DNA from: Sipunculus nudus
Lineage: Eukaryota; Annelida; Sipuncula; Golfingiida; Sipunculidae
Assembly (NCBI GenBank): GCA_026874595.1
Contig: CM049313.1
Span: forward strand, 78,998,659 to 79,062,658
Length of the DNA: 64,000 bases
Direction: 5' to 3'
Part shown: positions 50,930-62,315 of the stretch, one piece after another
How the letters are laid out: every line of letters starts with the position of its first letter
Position numbering within the stretch: position 1 is the first letter of the stretch
Notes under the pieces: generated by a model
What the model saw: the letters and a program-made list of their open reading frames with translations, nothing else
The model's database searches: none
What the model was told of the DNA's origin: nothing
Translations under genes and position numbers: made by a program

Positions 50930-51925
50930 TTAAAAGTTTGTTTTATTTTTCTGCCAGATAATCTTTGATTTTTTACAGTTTATTTTTAGTTTCCAGTCAT
51001 CACAATATTTGTCTAATTTAAGTAGACAAGACTGGAGACCCTTTTCTGAGGTAGATATGAAAATGACATCATCTGCATATAGCAGACAGTTAACCTCTTT
51101 TCTATTTAGTGTGGCTGGGTCACATGTTTTATCAAATAGTTTTGGCAGATCATTAATAAATATATTAAATAAGGTGGGGCTTAGGACACATCCCTGTTTT
51201 ACCCCAACAGTTGTTGAAATATTATTTGAAAGTCCATGAGAGAGTTTTAACTGGACACTTGTGCCAGTATACATATCTTTTATAATGTTGAAAAAGGTAT
51301 TGCCTATATTGTACTGAAGGCATTTATATAAAAGGTCTTCATGCCAAACCCTGTCGAAAGCTTTTTGAAAATCGATGAAGCATGTGTATAAGAATTTTCC
51401 CTTTCCTAAAAGTTTTGTATATTTGTCGACAAGTGTACGAATTACTAGTAGATGGTCACTTGTCCGCGATTTTGCTTTGAAACCTATTTGCCATTCACTT
51501 ATTATTTTATGTTTTTCTAAATAGTTAATAAGTCGATTATTTAGAATGCTACAAAATGTTTTCGACACACAACTTGTGACCGTAATACCCCTATAATTGT
51601 TAGGATCTAACCTATTTCCTCCTTTATGGAGTAAAGTGACTACACCTTGTTTCCAACTTGAAGGGAACAGGCCTGAGAGAAATATTAGATTGAATAATTT
51701 ACAAAGTGCTCGAGATATTAAGGCTTTACTACTTTTAAGCATTTCATTTAAAATTCCATCTTTACCACCAGCCTTACCATTTTTTAATTTTAATATGGCA
51801 TTTTCAACTTCCTGATTTGTAATTTGAAAATCAAGTTCACCAAAATTTGGGGTAACATTAGACAAAGCAGCTGAAATTTCATTTTCTAAATTAATATTAC
51901 CTGCTGGTAAATTTTGACAAGACAT
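50930..51925 (-). pseudogene. LINE ORF2 fragment: reverse transcriptase
   Basis: A 331-codon frame holding most of the reverse transcriptase. Visible motifs: NNYRGITV (about 109-116), FIDFQKAFD (183-191, motif A with catalytic Asp), QGCVLSPTLF (244-253, motif B) and YADD (283-286, motif C with both catalytic Asp). The palm is thus chemically complete. The frame is preceded by an in-frame TAA at 51932-51934, and ends out of frame after KSKII. Overall likeness is to the CR1/L2/Jockey group. It copies element RNA at the nicked target in living relatives. Confidence 0.92.
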
Positions 51926-51931
51926 AATTTT

Positions 51932-53008
51932 TTAAAAGTGTTTTAACCATTCTGAGTGTGGTATACAATCAGTTGAGTTGTTGTTTTTCGAGTTTGTAAT
52001 GTTTTCAAGTTCCCGGACAAGTTCCCAATATTTCCTTGGGTCAGAGGAGTAGAGGTTATTCAGAGATAATAAAATTTTATTCTTGGCTTCTCTTTCATCT
52101 CTTTTCGCACATTTTTTAAAGAGTTTTCGAGTCTTGTAGTAATTTTGTTTAATATTATAATCCAATGGTCTTTTTGTTACTTGATTACATAGGTATTTTA
52201 GATTTTTATATAGTAATTTTGTGCAAGGAGTCAAATGTTTAGGAAGATGTTTTTTCTTGCTTCTTCTATGAAGCCTCGCTTTCACCTTTAAACTGATTTC
52301 AGCTGCCCTGTGGATAAGGGCATTGAATTCATGTATGGCACCATTAACCGAATTTTCATTGGTATCATAATCTTTTGAGCAATAGTAATCAATGTCTTGT
52401 TTGATAGCTGACAATGCTAGATGAAAGGCTGGACCACTTAGTTCCTGCCATACAAACTGTTTTGTATTTTCTTGAATATGCGACTTACTCTCAAGCAGTC
52501 TTGTGAAAGGTAGTATTTCCATATTACAATCCAGTGTAAAATTTAACATACAGTGATCTGAAAATAATGACAACTTATTCACAGTAAGAGATGAGATATA
52601 ATAAAAAATATCGCTGTCTATAATCACATAATCTAAACAAATGGGTATCTTCCCATTGCTACTGTAGCAAGTAAAATTACCAATTGAGTCACCGAGCTTA
52701 CGTCCATTTACTATCCGAAGGCTACTAGATACACAGAGGTTTAGAAGAGATTTTCCATTATTGTTTAATGGTTTACTATCAAGATTACTGCGTTTGATTT
52801 GCTGGTCAACACAATAATTGCTAGGGAGAGACAAAAATTTAAAGGAGTCATTTTGGATAAAATCAGCATTTATATTAGTATGAGCATTCATGTCTCCCAT
52901 TTTAATACATTTACCTCTTTGGCTAGTGAACTTGGTGATTTCAGTAGTAATAGAGGAAAATTGATCAATTTCACTCGAAAAAGATGAGCCTTCTGGAGGA
53001 ATATACAC
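51932..53008 (-). pseudogene. LINE ORF2 fragment: APE endonuclease C-terminal half and linker
   Basis: A 358-codon stretch in the same frame as the fragments on both sides. MGDMNAHTN (about 37-45) and SDHCMLNFTL (about 149-158) are the late APE-endonuclease motifs, with Asp/Asn and the catalytic His. The rest is a basic, alpha-helical-looking linker toward the RT. It is cut off from the N-terminal half by TAG at 53033-53035 and from the RT by TAA at 51932-51934. Confidence 0.9.
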
Positions 53009-53032
53009 ATTTGCTATATAAATATCATGATT

Positions 53033-53374
53033 CTAGCCAAATTTTGTACCATTCAATTTAATCCAAATAGTGTCAGGGCTGGTAGATGGAATATAAGTAT
53101 ATTTTTTAGAAATAGATTTATGTATGTAACCTGCTACACCTCCATGGTGTCTGGTAGCCTTTGGATTTTTTGGTCTGCATTTCTTTATAACTTCATATTC
53201 TTGAATGTCCATATTATCATCTGGGCTTGCATGTGTCTCGGAGAGGCCTTTTATATGATATTTTGATAATATATGAATAAAATCATTATCAAGATATTTA
53301 TTTTCACTTATGCCAGACAACCTGTGAGTATGGCCATGGATATTCCATGACGCAATATAAAGGGAATTATGCAA
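53033..53374 (-). pseudogene. LINE ORF2 fragment: APE endonuclease N-terminal half
   Basis: About 114 codons with the early APE-endonuclease motifs ASWNIHG (9-15), GLSETHA (with the catalytic Glu) and GGVAGYIHKS. It ends at an in-frame TAG after NGTKFG, beyond which the same frame continues as readable endonuclease. No ATG lies between the last upstream in-frame stop (a TAA about 10 nt before) and the domain, so the true start of ORF2 is lost or non-AUG in this copy. Confidence 0.9.
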
Positions 53375-53467
53375 TATGACTTACAATATGCATGTATCGT
53401 ATAGAGACAAAATATCATCACGAAGTCCTTTATTTGATATCTATAGAATTGTCCACTAGTCCTTCAT

Positions 53468-55099
53468 TTAATTTCTATAGAATTGTCCTGTGTATGTTCT
53501 TCTTTGGCCACCTCTATAATTGCTCCGCCTTGAGCCGTTGTTTTGGTATCGAACACCTTGCCTGTTCTGTGGGGATGATGATTGCGATCGTCTTCCCTTG
53601 AGGTCTGGCAGCACAGTGTATTTAATGTTGCTAGCAAGCAAACGAGTGCCCTGATCGTTTAGGTGGATATTGTCCTCATATAGGTTGTTTGCAGTTTGAC
53701 CCCCTCTTGTGAAGCTATTATAATACACAAGGAACTCTATGTTGTCAGAGTTTATTGACCTGAGCTGTGTGAGACGATTGGTGGCTTCAACTGTAGCATC
53801 TAGCACAGGGTCACTGTTAACTGGTACTCCACCCGAAATAATCACTCTCTTTGTCAGCTGTTTGTTTAACATGGTTCTAGCCAGGTCAAATAGACCTTCT
53901 GCGATTATATTTGGGGAGCTCGTTTTTGCATCATTCACAATTAGTTGCAATACACAGATGTCATATAATATTTCAGTTGTTAATTCTGATACTAGTTTCT
54001 CAGCAGTTTCTAGTTTGTACACAGTTTTTATGGTGACAGTGGCTGTATCACTAGGGAAGAGGTAATTCCCATTCATATGTTTCAGTTGTGAATTGCCGAT
54101 TATGAGAACTTTCAGCGGCGTTTGTTTTTCTTTTTCATTTTGCGGTGATGATTCATATGCAATTTTTTCTTTTGTATTTGTGTTTATTTGGGTCCATGTA
54201 CCACTATTATTTAAGGCTTCTTCTTGCCACTTTAAACACTGTTCTTTAGCAGACATAATGTCATCATAGAGCTGTTGGATATTACTCTGCAGCTTCTCAT
54301 TTTCAGAGGTTTTGAGCTCAACAATGGTTGACAAAGAGTTAATCTGTGAATTCGCAACATCCAGTGATCTTTTCGCTCTGTTATCTAGTGTGTCAAGCTC
54401 CACTTTGAGTCGTGTATTTTGTTCGCTGGCAGCTTTAAGTTCATGTTGTAGGGACTGCACTTTATCCCTCATATCACTAATAACAGGACTGGGTTTATTT
54501 AGCGTACTGATTTTGCTGTAAGCACTATCCAGTTTATCTCTTAGTTGGTCACATTCTGCTTTTGAAGTGGTTAAGTCCTTTAGAAGATCTGTAATTTGAT
54601 CATCTTTGCCCTTCTGGCTCTTCTGAAGGCTTTTTATTTGCCTAGATAGGTCTTCAATTTTGTTTTCTAGTATCCTGTTCTCATACGCACACATTCTGTT
54701 TACAATCTGACCCTCTAAGTCAGCAATCATCTGTTGAATGTCGGGGACGATTTTTTCATCTAAAGCATTGGTATTTTCTGACATAGGAGTTTCAGTTGAG
54801 GAGTCTATATTTTGGCACAAAATATTTTTCTCCTTTTTTCTCCTATTTTTCTCCATGCATTCAAACACTGTTTGATCAACCATGACACAGTTTTCACATT
54901 TATATTCATCGTCACTGTTTATAAGATTAGACAAGAAATAAGCTGGCAGATTGGTGCATTCATAATGATACCATGATCTACAGTCACAGCACTCAATCAT
55001 GGTGCCATCATCCATTTTGTTACAAAAGCAGCTGTGAGATTCTGTATTTTTTTTTGTTATCTCCAGATCTGTGTCTAAATGGGAATTATTTGAATCCAT
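53468..55099 (-). CDS. LINE ORF1: PHD finger, coiled coil, SGNH esterase
   Basis: An intact 543-residue frame. Residues 24-71 form a C4HC3 PHD-type finger (C24, C26, C37, C40, H45, C48, C68, C71). Residues about 116-292 are rich in heptads and charged residues, predicting a long coiled coil. Residues about 329-500 are an SGNH/GDSL hydrolase: VLIIGNS with Ser337, N389 in IVND, and D476-H479 in DNIHL. A basic Arg/Gly-rich tail (501-543) could bind RNA. Esterase ORF1 proteins are known from CR1-like elements, where they chaperone RNA or associate with membranes. Its ATG directly follows an in-frame TGA that ends the upstream HBD frame, so the native protein may be a longer fusion. Its own stop TAA is directly followed by ATG. 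Confidence 0.9.
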   Translation of the reverse strand: MDSNNSHLDTDLEITKKNTESHSCFCNKMDDGTMIECCDCRSWYHYECTNLPAYFLSNLINSDDEYKCENCVMVDQTVFECMEKNRRKKEKNILCQNIDSSTETPMSENTNALDEKIVPDIQQMIADLEGQIVNRMCAYENRILENKIEDLSRQIKSLQKSQKGKDDQITDLLKDLTTSKAECDQLRDKLDSAYSKISTLNKPSPVISDMRDKVQSLQHELKAASEQNTRLKVELDTLDNRAKRSLDVANSQINSLSTIVELKTSENEKLQSNIQQLYDDIMSAKEQCLKWQEEALNNSGTWTQINTNTKEKIAYESSPQNEKEKQTPLKVLIIGNSQLKHMNGNYLFPSDTATVTIKTVYKLETAEKLVSELTTEILYDICVLQLIVNDAKTSSPNIIAEGLFDLARTMLNKQLTKRVIISGGVPVNSDPVLDATVEATNRLTQLRSINSDNIEFLVYYNSFTRGGQTANNLYEDNIHLNDQGTRLLASNIKYTVLPDLKGRRSQSSSPQNRQGVRYQNNGSRRSNYRGGQRRTYTGQFYRN

Positions 55100-55423
55100 T
55101 CATGTTTTTTCTGGAAGTGTTGCTGTCAATTTACATCTGTCTTTATATTGTTTAAGAGTCAGAGGGGCATCATCCTCTGTGATGTAAACTTTGATTTCAC
55201 TTTTGATCATACCACCACTTTGAAGAAATGTAACAGCATCTTGCAGTGTATAGAAACCTTTATAGGAACTACCTGGGAATTTGAACACCGACTTTTCACA
55301 CTGAGACCAGTTCTTTATAACACCACTTGTCCGACCATTAAGGACAGCGTAATACGTTTTGGTGGGCTTGGGTCGTCGGCTTTGGACGATATTAGGTGAA
55401 TTTGTTGTTTGGTCCGCCATCAT
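55100..55423 (-). CDS. LINE 5' ORF: RNase H1 hybrid-binding (Caulimovirus VI-like) domain
   Basis: A 107-residue frame starting at ATGATG. Residues 24-67 match the plan of the RNase H1 N-terminal hybrid-binding domain, also found in caulimovirus viroplasmin: YYAV at the start, GR.SGV, a W39 followed by C42 and V46, F49-P50-G51, Y54-K55-G56-F57 and a final L67. In RNase H1 this fold binds RNA:DNA hybrids. It lies in the same frame as ORF1 and is separated from it by one TGA (55100-55102), with ATG right after. It may be the N-terminus of ORF1 cut by a mutation, or a separate small ORF expressed by readthrough or reinitiation. Confidence 0.8.
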   Translation of the reverse strand: MMADQTTNSPNIVQSRRPKPTKTYYAVLNGRTSGVIKNWSQCEKSVFKFPGSSYKGFYTLQDAVTFLQSGGMIKSEIKVYITEDDAPLTLKQYKDRCKLTATLPEKT

Positions 55424-55633
55424 GAGATTCTGGGCTTGGCTGCGGGTAGTTTTTTTCCGGATATTTTGGCGTTATGGTGAGTGAAAACAGCCTACTTACT
55501 ACAACAGGTCGTTCCCTGGAGGTTTATTTTCGTCGGTGGGGTGATTTGACAGCAAATTGTTCATATGACGAATATATTGTCTCTAAACGATCTGCGCTCA
55601 AAATTCCCGCATGCTTATAAGCTGATCCGGAAA
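55424..55633 (-). other. LINE 5' untranslated region
   Basis: About 210 bp between the 5' end of the element and the first ATG. In complete non-LTR elements this holds an internal promoter, but I see no diagnostic motif. The end is fixed by the target duplication. Confidence 0.7.
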
Positions 55634-55641
55634 CATGACTG
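55634..55641 (+). repeat. LINE target-site duplication, right copy
   Basis: CATGACTG, the partner of 49370-49377. The array resumes directly after it with tattgtatgccg and tRNA 21. Confidence 0.9.
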
Positions 55642-55653
55642 TATTGTATGCCG

Positions 55654-55702
55654 GCCTAGATAGCTCAGTTGGGAGAGCGTTAGACTGAAGATCTAAAGGT
55701 CC
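55654..55702 (+). pseudogene. tRNA-Phe pseudogene, copy 21 (T-arm deleted)
   Basis: The first 49 bases match the consensus through AAAGGTCC, then the sequence jumps to gccatgtacc in the trailer. A 32-bp stretch between two ggtcc direct repeats is missing, taking the T-arm, the 3' acceptor strand and the B box. It cannot fold or be transcribed from internal boxes. Slippage or recombination between the short repeats explains the loss. Confidence 0.93.
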
Positions 55703-57846
55703 GCCATGTACCCCGGCGGTCGGCACCTTTTATTTTGTTTTCGTTGTCGCCAAACATTACTCGCCAGGTGTCATTGATGTCAATTACAAGGATTTATGCT
55801 TGTTAGGTCAGCTGACTGTAAGTCAACTGAGGTATAGCAATGGCGCTTTGACCGTTGTGCGTCCTGCCGTCCGTTCGCAGGGCACAAGTTGTAACTGATG
55901 GTCCCAGAAACTGCTAAGTAAAGATCCAGGGAGGTCATTAAAAAATATTCTCGGAAACCTGAAATTAGGTGACTTCGACCTATATCCTTCCACCTATAGG
56001 GCTTGAAAGTACCCCACAAAGTAAAAAAAAAATTGATATCAAATATGGATTGTCATGAAAATTGCCTTATATATTGACTATAAATAATTTTGTCATTTCC
56101 CTTAATGAGCTGACGCCACCTGCATTTTTCTTATTGTAACGAATATTTATTTCAATTATTTTACTATATAATGACAACAATCATGTCATTTTATCAGCTG
56201 TGATTACATTTAGTGTCCCAAAACCTGGTGTGTTTATTGACTACAAATAGTAATCACCCTGTTTGTGTGTCTGTTCGTCTGTCTGTCTGTTCATCCACAC
56301 AATTTTGTTTCCAGATGATAATTCCAGGTTGGTTTGACAAATCTTGACTTACATATGGCCCCCCACTGAAGCACGAATCTGTAAGATTTTTGGGTTATGA
56401 GGTCAAAGGTCGAGGTCACAGGACTCACTTGTTTATAAAGATTATGGTTGCATTTTATGCCAAGCTTTTCATCCCAAACCTTCCATCTTAGCTGACTTGG
56501 CAGTATGTGGGAGAGCATAAATGATTTTTCTGGGTCGCCATTAAAGTAAGAACCCTGTCGATTTTAGGGCCCAGCGATCAAAGACGAATGTTACAGGACC
56601 CATTTCTATAAAAAGAATGCGTATGCATTTCAAGCCAAACTTTATGTCACAAACCTTGTATCTTCCGGATATCGCTCACCTGTCGACAGTGGAAGATTCT
56701 CTTTGATTTCGGGGTCATAGGGTGAAAGGTCAAAGTCACAGGGCCCTTCGGTTCACAAATTAGATTATGGTGGAAATCTGCTTTGGACAGACAGTTTGGC
56801 TTTAAATATTGATTTTATAAATGGCCCACAACTAAAGTAAGAACCATTTTGATTTATAGTGTCCAGAGATCGAAGGTGAAGGTTATAGGAGCCTCATCTT
56901 TAAAAAGATTGTGGAAGCACTGTAAATCAAACTTTTCATCCCAAACTTTCCATCTTTCACACATGGCTTACTCGTCCAAAGTGAGGAAATCTGTAGCCTT
57001 TTGGGTTACCTGGTCAGAGTTAAAGGTCACTTTTATAAAGATTGTTACAGAAATCGAAATGCTGCAAGTTCAAGGATAATAAGTTCTCCGATTTTTTGGT
57101 CACGAGGTCATTGATTTAAGGTCACAGGATTGTCATTCTGAAAAATTTCTTTAAAAAATATCCTGATAGACTAATTCAGTTGAGCGTCGAGACCCATGAG
57201 TCCTTAGTTTGAGATAAATCATTTAAATTAGTATTCAGTTTTTATTAGCATTAAGAAAGAACTTGAATATTTGCAACCCACAGTATTGACTCTTTGTCCT
57301 GTATGTTAAAAGATCATACCTTGTAATCAATTCTGAACAGACTGAGTCGCTGGATATTCAGAAAATAATATTCTGAGAGGGTACTCTCAGAGAATTGGAA
57401 GAAAATCTAGTTATGTCGGTAGTAAGGCAGTTTAGTTCAGTATCCTGTCATTGGACATTTACCACACGAGCTGAGCAGTCATTTCTATGAATTTTTCTTG
57501 ATATAGATAGTTTGAAATAACGAGACCCGCCAAATTACTTTTTGAGCCTCAACGAATAATTTGATAGTAACTAAGAAATTCAGGAACATTTTAACTTGTA
57601 TCCTCACTGATATGGAAAATTAAACTCTTTCCAGACATTGACAGCATTTGTGATATGACTTTGTGAAATCAATACCACATTGATTTTCAATTTTAAATGT
57701 CTGCTTTTCAAGAGAAAGCGTTCATGTAATTGCACTGGTTATAGAAGGAACGGAAATGCTCTCACCATTTTAATTTTGTGAAATGAGAAGCAGATGATCA
57801 ATTGAGAATAGCGAATGGGGGTAAATCATGACTGCATTGTATGCCG

Positions 57847-57919
57847 GCCTAGATAGCTCAGTTGGGAGAGCGTTAGACTGAAGATCTAAAGGTCCCTGGT
57901 TCAATCCCGGGTCTGGGCA
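57847..57919 (+). tRNA. tRNA-Phe (GAA), copy 22
   Basis: Identical to the consensus. The trailer carries TGGCA for CGGCA, as in copy 9. Confidence 0.95.
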
Positions 57920-60081
57920 TACGGTCCGCCATGTACCCCGGCGGTTGGCACCTTTTATTTTGTTTTCGTTGTCGCCAAACATTACTCGCCAGGTGTCATT
58001 GATGTCAATTACAAGGATTTATGCTTGTTAGGTCAGCTGACTGTAAGTCAACTGAGGTATAGCAATGGCGCTTTGACCGTCGTTCGTCCTGCCGTCCGTT
58101 CGCAGGGCACAAGTTGTAACTGATGGTCCCAGAAACTGCTAAGTAAAGATCCAGGGAGGTCATTAAAAAATATCCTCGGAAACCTGAAATTAGGTCACTT
58201 CGACCTATATCCTTCCACCTATAGGGCTTGAAAGTACCCCACAAAGTAAAAAAAAAAAATTGATATCAAATATGGAGTGTCATGAAAATTGCCTTAAAAA
58301 GTGACTATAAATAATTTTGTCATTTCCCTTAATGAGCTGACGCCACCTGCATTTTTGTTATTGTAACGAATATTTATTTCTATTATTTTACTATATAATG
58401 ACAACAATCATGTCATTTTATCAGCTGTGATTACATCTAGTGTCCCAAAACCTGGTGTGTTTATTGACTACAAATAGTAATCACCCTGTTTGTGTGTCTG
58501 TTCGTCTGTCTGTCTGTTCATCCACACAATTTTGTTTCCAGATGATAATTCCAGGTTGGTTTGACAAATCTTGACTTACATATGGCCCCCCACTGAAGCA
58601 CGAATCTGTAAGATTTTTGGGTTATGAGGTCAAAGGTCGAGGTCACAGGACTCACTTGTTTATAAAGATTATGGTTGCATTTTATGCCAAGCTTTTCATC
58701 CCAAACCTTCCATCTTGCGCATTTAGCTGACTTGGCAGTATGTGGGAGAGCATAAATGATTTTTCTGGGTTGCCATTAAAGTAAGAACCCTGTCGATTTT
58801 GAGGCCCAGCGGTCAAAGACGAAGGTTACAGGACCAATTTCTATAAAAAGAATGCGTATGCATTTCAAGCCAAACTTTATGTCACAAACCTTGTATCTGT
58901 CGGATATTGTTCGCCTGGCAATAAGGGAAGATTCTCTTTGATTTCGGGGTCATAGGGTCAAAGGTCAAAGTCACAGGGCCCTTCGGTTCGCAAATTAGTT
59001 TATGGTGAAAAACTGCTTTGGACAGACAGTTTGGCTTTAAATATTGATTTTATTAATGACCCACAACTAAAGTAAGAACCATTTTGATTTATAGTGTCCA
59101 GGGATCGAAGGTGAAGGTTATAGGAGCCTCATCTTTAGAAAGATTGTGGAAGCACTGTAAATCAAACTTTTCATCCCAAACTTTCCATCTTTCACACATG
59201 GCTTACTCGCCCAAAGTGAGGAAATCTGTAGCCTTTTGGGTTACCTGGTCAGAGGTAAAGGTCACTTTTATAAAGATTATTACAGTAATCGAAATGCTGC
59301 AAGTTCAAGGATAATAAGTTCTCCGATTTTTTGGTCACGAGGTCATTGATTTAAGGTCACAGGACTTTCATTTTAAAAAATTTCTTTAAAAATATCCTGA
59401 TAGACAAATTCAGTTGAGCGTCGAGACCCATGAGTCCTTAGTTTGAGATAAATCATTAAAATTAGTATTGAGTTTTTATAAGCATTAAGAAAGAACTTGA
59501 ATATTTGCAACCCGCAGTATTGACTCTTTGACCTGTATGTTAAAAGATCATACCTTGTAATCAATTCTGAACAGACTGAGTCGCTGTATATTCAGAAAAT
59601 AATATTCTGAGAGGGTACTCTCAGAGAATTGGAAGAAAATCTAGTTATGTCGGTAGTAAGGCAGTTCAGTTGAGTATCCTGTTATTGGACATTTACCACA
59701 CGAACTGAGCAGTCATTTCTATGAATTTTTCTTGATATAGATAGTTTGAAATAACGAGACCCGCCAAATTACTTTTTGAGCCTCAACGAATAATTTGATA
59801 GTAACTAAGAAATTCAGGAACATTTTAACTTGTATCCTCACTGATATGGAAAATTAAACTCTTTCAAGACATTGACAGCATTTGTGATATGACTTTGTGA
59901 AATCAATACCACATTGATTTTCAATTTTAAATGTCTGCTTTTCAAGAGAAAGCGTTCACGTAATTGCACTGGTAATAGAAGGAACGGAAATGCTCTCACC
60001 ATTTTAATTTTGTGAAATGAGAAGCAGATGATCAATTGAGAATAGCGAATGGGGAGGAAATCATGACTGCATTGTACGCCG

Positions 60082-60154
60082 GCCTAGTTAGCTCAGTTGG
60101 GAGAGCGTTAGACTGAAGATCTAAAGGTCCCTGGTTCAATCCCGGGTCTGGGCA
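60082..60154 (+). tRNA. tRNA-Phe (GAA), copy 23, one acceptor-stem change
   Basis: A7 is changed to T, breaking the last acceptor pair (7-66). The leader reads CGCCG, which leaves four of five possible pairs with the trailer. The rest is consensus. Confidence 0.9.
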
Positions 60155-62315
60155 TACGGTCCGCCATGTACCCCGGCGGTCGGCACCTTTTATTTTGTTT
60201 TCGTTGTCGCCAAACATTACTCGCCAGGTGTCATTGATGTCAATTACAAGGATTTTATGCTTGTTAGGTCAGCTGACTGTAAGTCAACTGAGGTATAGCA
60301 ATGGCGCTTTGACCGTCGTGCGTCCTGCCGTCCGTTCGCAGGGCACAAGTTCTAACTGATGGTCCCAGAAACTCCTAAGTAAAGATCCAGGGAGGTCATT
60401 AAAAAACATCCTCGGAAACCTGAAATTAGGTCACTTCGACCTATATCCTTCCACCTATAGGGCTTGAAAGTACCCCACAAAGTAAAAAAAAAAAATTGAT
60501 ATCAAATATGGATTGTCATGAAAATTGCCTTATATTGACTATAAATAATTTTGTCATTTCCCTTAATGAGCTGACGCCACCTGCATTTTTCTTATTGTAA
60601 CGAATATTTATTTCTATTATTTTACTATATAATGACAACAATCATGTCATTTTATCAGCTGTGATTACATTTAGTGTCCCAAAACCTGGTGTGTTTATTG
60701 ACTACAAATAGTAATCACCCTGTTTGTGTGTCTGTTCGTCTGTCTGTCTGTTCATCCACACAATTTTGTTTCCAGATGATAATTCCAGGTTGGTTTGACA
60801 AATCTTGACTTACATATGGCCCCCCACTGAAGCACGAATCTGTAAGATTTTTGGGTTATGAGGTCAAAGGTCGAGGTCACAGGACTCAATTGTTTAAAAA
60901 AATTATGGTTGCATTTTATGCCAAGCTTTTCATCCCAAACCTTCCATCTTGCGCATTTAGCTGACTTGGCAGTATTGGGGAGAGCATAAATGATTTTTCT
61001 GGGTCGCCATTAAAGTAAAAACCCTGTCGATTTTAGGGCCCAGCGGTCAAAAACGAAGGTTACAGGACCCATTTCTATAAAAAGAATGCGTATGCATTTC
61101 AAGCCAAACTTTATGTCACAAACCTTGTATCTGTCGGATATTGTTCGCCTGTCAATAAGGGAAGATTCTCTTTGATTTCGGGGTCATAGGGTCAAAGGTC
61201 AAAGTCACAGGGCCCTTCGGTTCACAAATTAGTTTATGGTGTAAATCTGCTTTGGACAGACAGTTTGGCTTTAAATATTGATTTTATTAATGACCCACAA
61301 CTAAAGTAAGAACCATTTTGATTTATAGTGTCCAGGGATCGAAGGTGAAGATTATAGGAGCCTCATCTTTAAAAAGATTGTGGAAGCACTGTAAATCAAA
61401 CTTTTCATCCCAAACTTTCCATCTTTCACACATGGCTTACTCGCCCAAAGTAAGGAAATCTGTAGCCTTTTGGGTTACCTGGTCAGAGGTCAAGGTCACT
61501 TTTATCAAGATTATTACAGTAATCGAAATTGCTGCAAGTTCAAGGATAATAAGTTCTCCGATTTTTTGGTCACGAGGTCATTGATTTAAGGTCACAGGAC
61601 TGTCATTCTGAAAAATTTCTTTAAAATATCCTGATAGACAAATTCAGTTGAGCGTCGAGACCCATGAGTCCCTAGTTTGAGATAAATTATTTAAATTAGT
61701 ATTGAGTTTTTATTAGCATTAAGAAAGAACTTGAATATTTGCAACCCGCAGTATTGACTCTTTGTCCTGTATGTTAAAAGATCATACCTTGTAATCAATT
61801 CTGAACAGACTGAGTCGCTGGATATTCAGAAAATAATATTCTGAGAGGGTACTCTCAGAGAATTGGAAGAAAATATAGTTATGTCGGTAGTAAGGCAGTT
61901 CAGTTGAGTATCCTGTTATTGGACATTTACCACACGAACTGAGCAGTCATTTCTATGAATTTTTCTTGATATAGATAGTTTGAAATAACGAGACCCGCCA
62001 AATTACTTTTTGAGCCTCAACGAATAATTTGATAGTAACTAAGAAATTCAGGAACATTTTAACTTGTATCCTCACTGATATGGAAAATTAAACTCTTTCC
62101 AGACATTGACGGCATTTGTGATATGACTTTGTGAAATCAATACCACATTGATTTTCAATTGTAAATGTCTGCTTTTCAAGAGAAAGCGTTCATGTAATTG
62201 CACTGGTAATAGAAGGAACGGAAATGCTCTCACCATTTTAATTTTGTGAAATGAGAAGCAGATGATCAATTGAGGAACGCGAATGGGTAGGAAATCATGA
62301 CTGTATTGTATGCCG

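Larger units (their letters stand above)
49378..55633 (-). mobile_element. Non-LTR retrotransposon (LINE, CR1/L2/Jockey-like), about full length
   Basis: A 6,256-bp insertion bounded by an 8-bp target duplication. Read on the minus strand, it has a ~210-bp 5' region, an ORF1 region (55423-53468) with hybrid-binding, PHD, coiled-coil and SGNH-esterase domains, an ORF2 region (about 53374-49823) with APE endonuclease and reverse transcriptase, and a 3' UTR ending in three copies of the pentamer CAATT instead of poly(A). Esterase-bearing ORF1 and a microsatellite tail are typical of the CR1/L2 side of the non-LTR tree; the exact clade is not fixed. ORF2 has two stops and two frameshifts, so it cannot move by itself. 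It interrupts monomer 20 just before tRNA 21. Confidence 0.92.
55703..62315 (+). repeat. Monomers 21-23 after the LINE
   Basis: Three subfamily-B monomers with starts at 55654, 57847 and 60082. Monomer 21 shares an 8-bp loss (ccatcttagctgac) and gtcgacagtgg with monomer 20, so these two, now split by the LINE, are sister copies. Monomers 22 and 23 share further private changes (ctgtcggatattgttcgcctg, tccagggatcg, ttacagtaatcg) and are the most divergent, as often seen near array edges. No host gene is seen. Confidence 0.88.

Noticed and set aside
53739-54065. Plus-strand frames of 60-108 codons within the LINE
   Set aside because: Shadows of the well-supported minus-strand ORF1 and ORF2.
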